Source: Emticicia sp051209875 (lineage in GTDB: Bacteria; Bacteroidota; Bacteroidia; Cytophagales; Spirosomataceae). Taken from it: a stretch of DNA of 64,000 nt. Positions 60,911-64,000 of this stretch are shown in pieces. A model generated the notes under the pieces. That model was not told where the DNA came from. It did not search any database and was given only the letters and a program-made list of their open reading frames with translations. The translations under genes were made by a program, and so were the position numbers. The stretch spans positions 60,011 to 124,010 of the forward strand of contig NZ_JBNTQY010000002.1 in NCBI RefSeq assembly GCF_051209875.1, in the 5' to 3' direction. Numbering within the stretch: the first letter of the stretch is position 1; every line of letters starts with the position of its first letter.

Positions 60911-61553
60911 TACTTAATATGTTATCGGTTTGTTCTTTGTTGCGGTATATTAAAATGGTTAATGCCCCATTGAGCAAAATTAAATAAGCAGGCCACAATG
61001 TATGAAGCCACGAAAAATCAACAATTACCATCATCATGTTTAATAACCAAGTTATCAAAGTGATTGGCCATGCTATGGATTTTTCTTGTTGCGGATTTAA
61101 AACTGCATTTTTAATTACAGGAACTGCCAATATTAAATCAGCAGTGATTGCTGCAATATTTGTTATCCAAACATTATTCGTGAATAGATATATCAAGCAG
61201 CAGAGCAGTCCTCCAACTACATAATAATAATGGCTCGGTTTGTAATAGTATCTTTTAAAAATAAATCGGGAACATATTCCTATAACCATACAGCCAAACG
61301 CAGAAACGGAAAGCGTAACTAATTTAAAACTCCAACCATTATTTATGTATTGCGAAATGAAACTAATACCCATTAAAATGCTCCAACCTATCCACGATAA
61401 AAATGCAGGTTTTAATTTGACTTCCTCTTGTATTTGTTTCTTGTTGGCTTTGTAGTTGGAATAAAGATAAATACTTTGAGAGCAAATCACCAAAAGAGCT
61501 GTAGTTAGTCCAATCCAATGTTGAAGGTCATTTATAAAAATCTGTTCTATCAT
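60894..61553 (-). CDS. Polytopic membrane protein of unknown function
   Basis: A 219-residue protein with about six to seven TM helices (e.g. WIGLTTALLVICSQSIYLY, LVTLSVSAFGCMVIGICSRF, YVVGGLLCCLIYLFTNNVW, WPITLITWLLNMMMVIVDFS). No family recognised. It is the first gene of the three-gene minus-strand unit with the two GNATs. The overlap with the first GNAT suggests coordinated expression. Confidence 0.65.
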   Translation of the reverse strand: MIEQIFINDLQHWIGLTTALLVICSQSIYLYSNYKANKKQIQEEVKLKPAFLSWIGWSILMGISFISQYINNGWSFKLVTLSVSAFGCMVIGICSRFIFKRYYYKPSHYYYVVGGLLCCLIYLFTNNVWITNIAAITADLILAVPVIKNAVLNPQQEKSIAWPITLITWLLNMMMVIVDFSWLHTLWPAYLILLNGALTILIYRNKEQTDNILSNEYNN

Positions 61554-61657
61554 TTATTCTCAGTACTGTTATGGTTCAATATTCGATATCCTTAAATTTT
61601 AGGCAAAGGTCTGAATATGTTTCGGAGAAAAATTATACAAATGATAAAAAATGAGTT

Positions 61658-62221
61658 TTATATTATTTTTGTTCTTATACGGCTTAAACTCACCTGTGTT
61701 ATACCTAAATAGGAAGCGATGTACCCTAACTGAACTCTTTGAATCAGATTAGGGTAGTTATTTAAAAGTTCTGTATATCGTTCAGTTGCGTTTCCAAACT
61801 GCCGGGAAAGAAGTCTTTCTTCGGCTTTTATAAGCTCCTTTTCTGCAAACTTTCTACCCCAGTTTGCAATTTCAATATTTTCGTTGAAAAGGCTTTTGAG
61901 CTTTTCAATATTAAGTTTATAAAGGGTGCAATCTTCTAATAATTCAATGCTTTCGTATCCCTTTTGGTTGTCTATATAACTTTTTAATGACGCTATTGTA
62001 TCACCTTCTTTTCCGAATGAAAAGGTAATTTCTTCATCGTGTATAATAGAAAAAGTACGTGCTATTCCTGTTTTTATAAAATAGATGTTTTTTTCGAACT
62101 TATCTGCCCGAATGACGATGCTATGTTTTGGGAGTTTTATTTCTTCAACGATGCTTTTGAAAATCATTTTAGCCGATTGAGAAAGCGGTTGATTTTTTTC
62201 TATTATTTGGTCAATATCCAT
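61658..62221 (-). CDS. Crp/Fnr-family transcriptional regulator
   Basis: A 187-residue protein with a cyclic-nucleotide-binding-like domain at about 20-115 (KNIYFIKTGIARTFSIIHDE, EITFSFGKEGDTIASLKSYI) and a C-terminal winged helix at about 140-187 (ERYTELLNNYPNLIQRVQL, YIASYLGITQVSLSRIRTK). The binding pocket lacks the classical cAMP RXS signature. It lies upstream of the membrane/GNAT genes, on the same strand with a 104-base gap, and may regulate them. Confidence 0.85.
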   Translation of the reverse strand: MDIDQIIEKNQPLSQSAKMIFKSIVEEIKLPKHSIVIRADKFEKNIYFIKTGIARTFSIIHDEEITFSFGKEGDTIASLKSYIDNQKGYESIELLEDCTLYKLNIEKLKSLFNENIEIANWGRKFAEKELIKAEERLLSRQFGNATERYTELLNNYPNLIQRVQLGYIASYLGITQVSLSRIRTKII

Positions 62222-62545
62222 TTTAAAAGGTATTTTTTTAATGAACAGGTACTGCTCAGTCCGATGAAGGGACGAATTAAAATTGTCAAGAAAAATAGTC
62301 GCAAAACGATTATTGGCTCTTTGAATTCAAAAATTCCAACGAACGCTGACCCTATAAGTAAACTGCAAATACAACTTCAAAAAGTCTTGCATAATTTAGA
62401 TTATTAAATTCATTTTTGTTTGTTTTTGTGTCGTTTGGTAGTCTTCTGAAAGTTGCTGCTAACTTTCAAATATACAAATGTTTTACAGAACTTTCTGTAC
62501 TGTTTTGTCCTACTGCAATGTGTTGCTGAACTTTAATTGTCGCAT
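62222..62545. other. Intergenic region with a possible small reading frame
   Basis: A 47-codon frame at 62264-62407 starts with an ATG (MKGRIKIVKKNSRKTIIGSL, ending LQKVLHNLDY) and is basic; there is no further support for it being a gene. Further on, GAAAGTT-GCTGCT-AACTTTC (62446-62465) forms a hairpin without a T-run. The region separates the relaxase gene end from the Crp/Fnr gene. Confidence 0.3.
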
Positions 62546-63562
62546 TTATTCAGTTTCAAATCCAATCCCCCTCTCCCACTGTTTTTCCTTCTTCCTCTCA
62601 ACCTTAGCAATTTTAATCTTATGCCCAGCTTGTCTTTTCTTTGGTTTAGGGCGTTTGCTAAAATTATCGTCCTGAGAATTTACCTGCTTTTTCAGTTTTA
62701 AATCTTCACCTTTTTCTTCTTGTGTTTGTTTGGGTTTTGATAATATTTCAAATGGTTTATCCTTAGTTTCAGTTAATTGCTTTTCAGTTGGTTGAGTATT
62801 TTCATTTCTATTTAGCAAAAAAACTGCTTTTAAATCCGCCTCTTGGTAGGTTTTACCATCAAAATCAATAGTTTTCTGCAATTCATCTTTTGAGAATGGT
62901 ATTTTCTTGGCTTCACACATTTTTTCGAGATGTAACAAGTTTCGGGCTGTACCCAATAGCTCATTTGATTTTCTTAAATCTTTAATATCCTGCATTTCAG
63001 AGCGTAGTTTTACAACTTCTTTGCTGTTGGCTACTTCTTTTTGGTTTTTCACCAACTTAAATCCATGTTCCAACGCCAAAGCCACACCTCGTTCTAAGGT
63101 CTTGTTTTGCTCCTTCCATGACTTATATTTAGTACCATCGTTCATGGCTCGGTTGAATAATATATGCACATGGAGATTTTCGGTATCGTGGTGCGTAACT
63201 GCCAGATATTGAGTTTTATCAATTCCTGCCATTTTGATATATTCCTCGGTAATGCCTCGTAATCTTTCGGGGTCTAATTTTTTTCTATCATCAGCCGTAA
63301 AACTCAAAATATGTTCACCAACAAACGCACTATTCTTGTCTTTTCCATAATCTTTGTGCTGTTTGGCTTGCTCTATAAAATCAGCTTTCATCAGATTTCG
63401 GGTCAATTTATCATCAGCTCCGTTTGGTACTCTGATATTATCGGAGTGAGTGATGACCTTTGTTCCTTTTTCTACCGCTCCCCTATCTTCCAGCTTACCA
63501 TCGTATAAATAATCTATTTTTCCACCGAATCCCTTACCTGTTGCGTTTGCTTTTGCTAACAT
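62546..63562 (-). CDS. Relaxase/mobilization nuclease
   Basis: A 338-residue relaxase of the MOBP-type mobilization-nuclease family. The N-terminal domain (1-190) holds MLAKANATGKGFGGKIDYLY, a histidine triad YLAVTHHDTENLHVHILFNR at about 117-136 (motif III), and the conserved NKTLERGVALALEHGF. It nicks oriT and remains covalently attached to the transferred strand. The C-terminal tail is lysine- and proline-rich (FSKRPKPKKRQAGHKIK). The gene overlaps the accessory mobilization gene by 29 bases. Confidence 0.9.
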   Translation of the reverse strand: MLAKANATGKGFGGKIDYLYDGKLEDRGAVEKGTKVITHSDNIRVPNGADDKLTRNLMKADFIEQAKQHKDYGKDKNSAFVGEHILSFTADDRKKLDPERLRGITEEYIKMAGIDKTQYLAVTHHDTENLHVHILFNRAMNDGTKYKSWKEQNKTLERGVALALEHGFKLVKNQKEVANSKEVVKLRSEMQDIKDLRKSNELLGTARNLLHLEKMCEAKKIPFSKDELQKTIDFDGKTYQEADLKAVFLLNRNENTQPTEKQLTETKDKPFEILSKPKQTQEEKGEDLKLKKQVNSQDDNFSKRPKPKKRQAGHKIKIAKVERKKEKQWERGIGFETE

Positions 63563-63914
63563 ATTTGTATCGTTCTAAGATTAAATCTATTTCATTTAAC
63601 ATTTTATCAATGGCCAAAACTTGGCTACGAAATCCCATCGAGTGAGCCAGTTTCACGAGTTGATTTAGATTATTTCTAATACCAATGAGTTGTTTTTTCT
63701 CATGCTGCTCTTCCTCCGAAAATAGATTTGTAACAAAGCCTTTTGTAATATACTGGCGACCTAATTCTGATGGTTTAAGATTTACTTTTTGTGCATCGCT
63801 CAAAACTTTTTCATGTTCCTTTTTGGTCATTCTACATGGCAAAATCATTTCTAATTTCTCTCTGTTTACTTTTGGTCTTCCGCCCTTTTTTCTTTCTTTT
63901 TTAACTTCTGACAT
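63534..63914 (-). CDS. Mobilization accessory protein (ribbon-helix-helix, MobC/MbeC-type)
   Basis: A 126-residue basic protein: GGRPKVNREKLEMILPCRMT, then KKEHEKVLSDAQKVNLKPSE, and a helical C-terminus with GIRNNLNQLVKLAHSMGF, the signature of plasmid mobilization relaxosome proteins. It binds near oriT and recruits the relaxase. It directly precedes the relaxase gene and, at the right, the candidate oriT. Confidence 0.85.
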   Translation of the reverse strand: MSEVKKERKKGGRPKVNREKLEMILPCRMTKKEHEKVLSDAQKVNLKPSELGRQYITKGFVTNLFSEEEQHEKKQLIGIRNNLNQLVKLAHSMGFRSQVLAIDKMLNEIDLILERYKYVSKSKRNR

Positions 63915-63940
63915 ATATTTCTTGATTCATATTTGGGGTT

Positions 63941-64000
63941 AAGGGGTGAAATCCCTTACAAGGGTCAAGTGCTTGCACGATAGTTTTTGTGTACAAAAAC
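63941..64000. other. Candidate oriT region, cut by window edge
   Basis: Upstream of the mobilization gene and relaxase there are three short inverted repeats within 60 bases: AAGGG/CCCTT (63941-63957), GTGC-TT-GCAC (63969-63978) and GTTTTTGT-GT-ACAAAAAC (63983-64000). Clustered inverted repeats next to mob genes are typical of oriT. No nick site can be named, and the region continues past the edge. Confidence 0.45.

Noticed and set aside
62264..62407. Small basic protein gene
   Set aside because: ATG and 47 codons, but no ribosome-binding site, homologue or operon context that I can see; mentioned only inside the intergenic entry.
1..64000. tRNA or rRNA genes, riboswitches
   Set aside because: No cloverleaf-like or rRNA-like sequence and no recognisable riboswitch core was found by eye on either strand.

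Overview
The window is low-GC DNA from a member of the Bacteroidota, most likely a Cytophagales-type environmental bacterium. The evidence is TAnnTTTG promoter boxes, a SusC-like TonB receptor with a carboxypeptidase-regulatory-like N-domain, 7TMR-DISM histidine kinases, two secreted proteins with the C-terminal '3-coathanger stack' ending, and a Bacteroidetes-type (CTnDOT-like) conjugation operon. No rRNA, tRNA or CRISPR array was seen. The genus is inference.

Region 1 (1-11.1 kb) holds small accessory modules: a cupin and an AraC regulator, a serine recombinase, a small secreted protein with a TonB-dependent receptor and a DUF1232 protein, a truncated resolvase, a three-gene secreted/OmpA operon, and a beta-propeller lipoprotein. 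Two long imperfect hairpins resembling integron attC sites (6256-6392 and 9825-9965) bracket the OmpA operon like a cassette.

Region 2 (11.5-16.5 kb) carries a complete-looking Gabija anti-phage pair (gajA, gajB) followed by a decayed IS3-family element. A second, shorter relic of the same IS family lies at about 34.3 kb.

Region 3 (16.5-31.6 kb) looks like one signalling locus. Two very large secreted proteins with the same C-terminal ending flank a NarL-type response regulator, three tandem paralogous sensor kinases, and two stand-alone DNA-binding proteins (a LuxR-type HTH and a LytTR domain). Both large genes have a pair of direct repeats of ACCGTTAAATCG type, spaced exactly 20 bp and ending 64-68 bp before the ATG. 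This matches the LytTR binding mode, so I infer that the LytTR protein controls both secreted proteins. Three CATGGTAAACCATG-type palindromes lie in the divergent promoter between the kinases and the HTH gene.

Region 4 (31.7-34.1 kb) contains small membrane, secreted and periplasmic genes (lipocalin-like, DinB-like, double SnoaL), including a 45-bp in-frame tandem duplication at a start codon.

Region 5 (34.3-64 kb) is a conjugative or mobilizable element. It holds a serine recombinase, antirestriction protein ArdA, a structured 0.4-kb non-coding segment, a four-gene DNA-modification/helicase/nuclease operon (MmeI-like methylase, DUF1016 nuclease, SF2 helicase, GIY-YIG protein) with a frameshifted AlbA/ATPase-type gene upstream, and the tra operon (traE to traQ, minus strand) with an unusual cluster of three VirB2-like pilin-type genes. 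A divergent XRE regulator, the VirD4-like coupling protein with an M23 peptidase, a cargo block (two GNATs, a membrane protein, a Crp/Fnr regulator), and finally the relaxase and its ribbon-helix-helix accessory protein follow, with a candidate oriT at the right edge. The element probably continues beyond the window.
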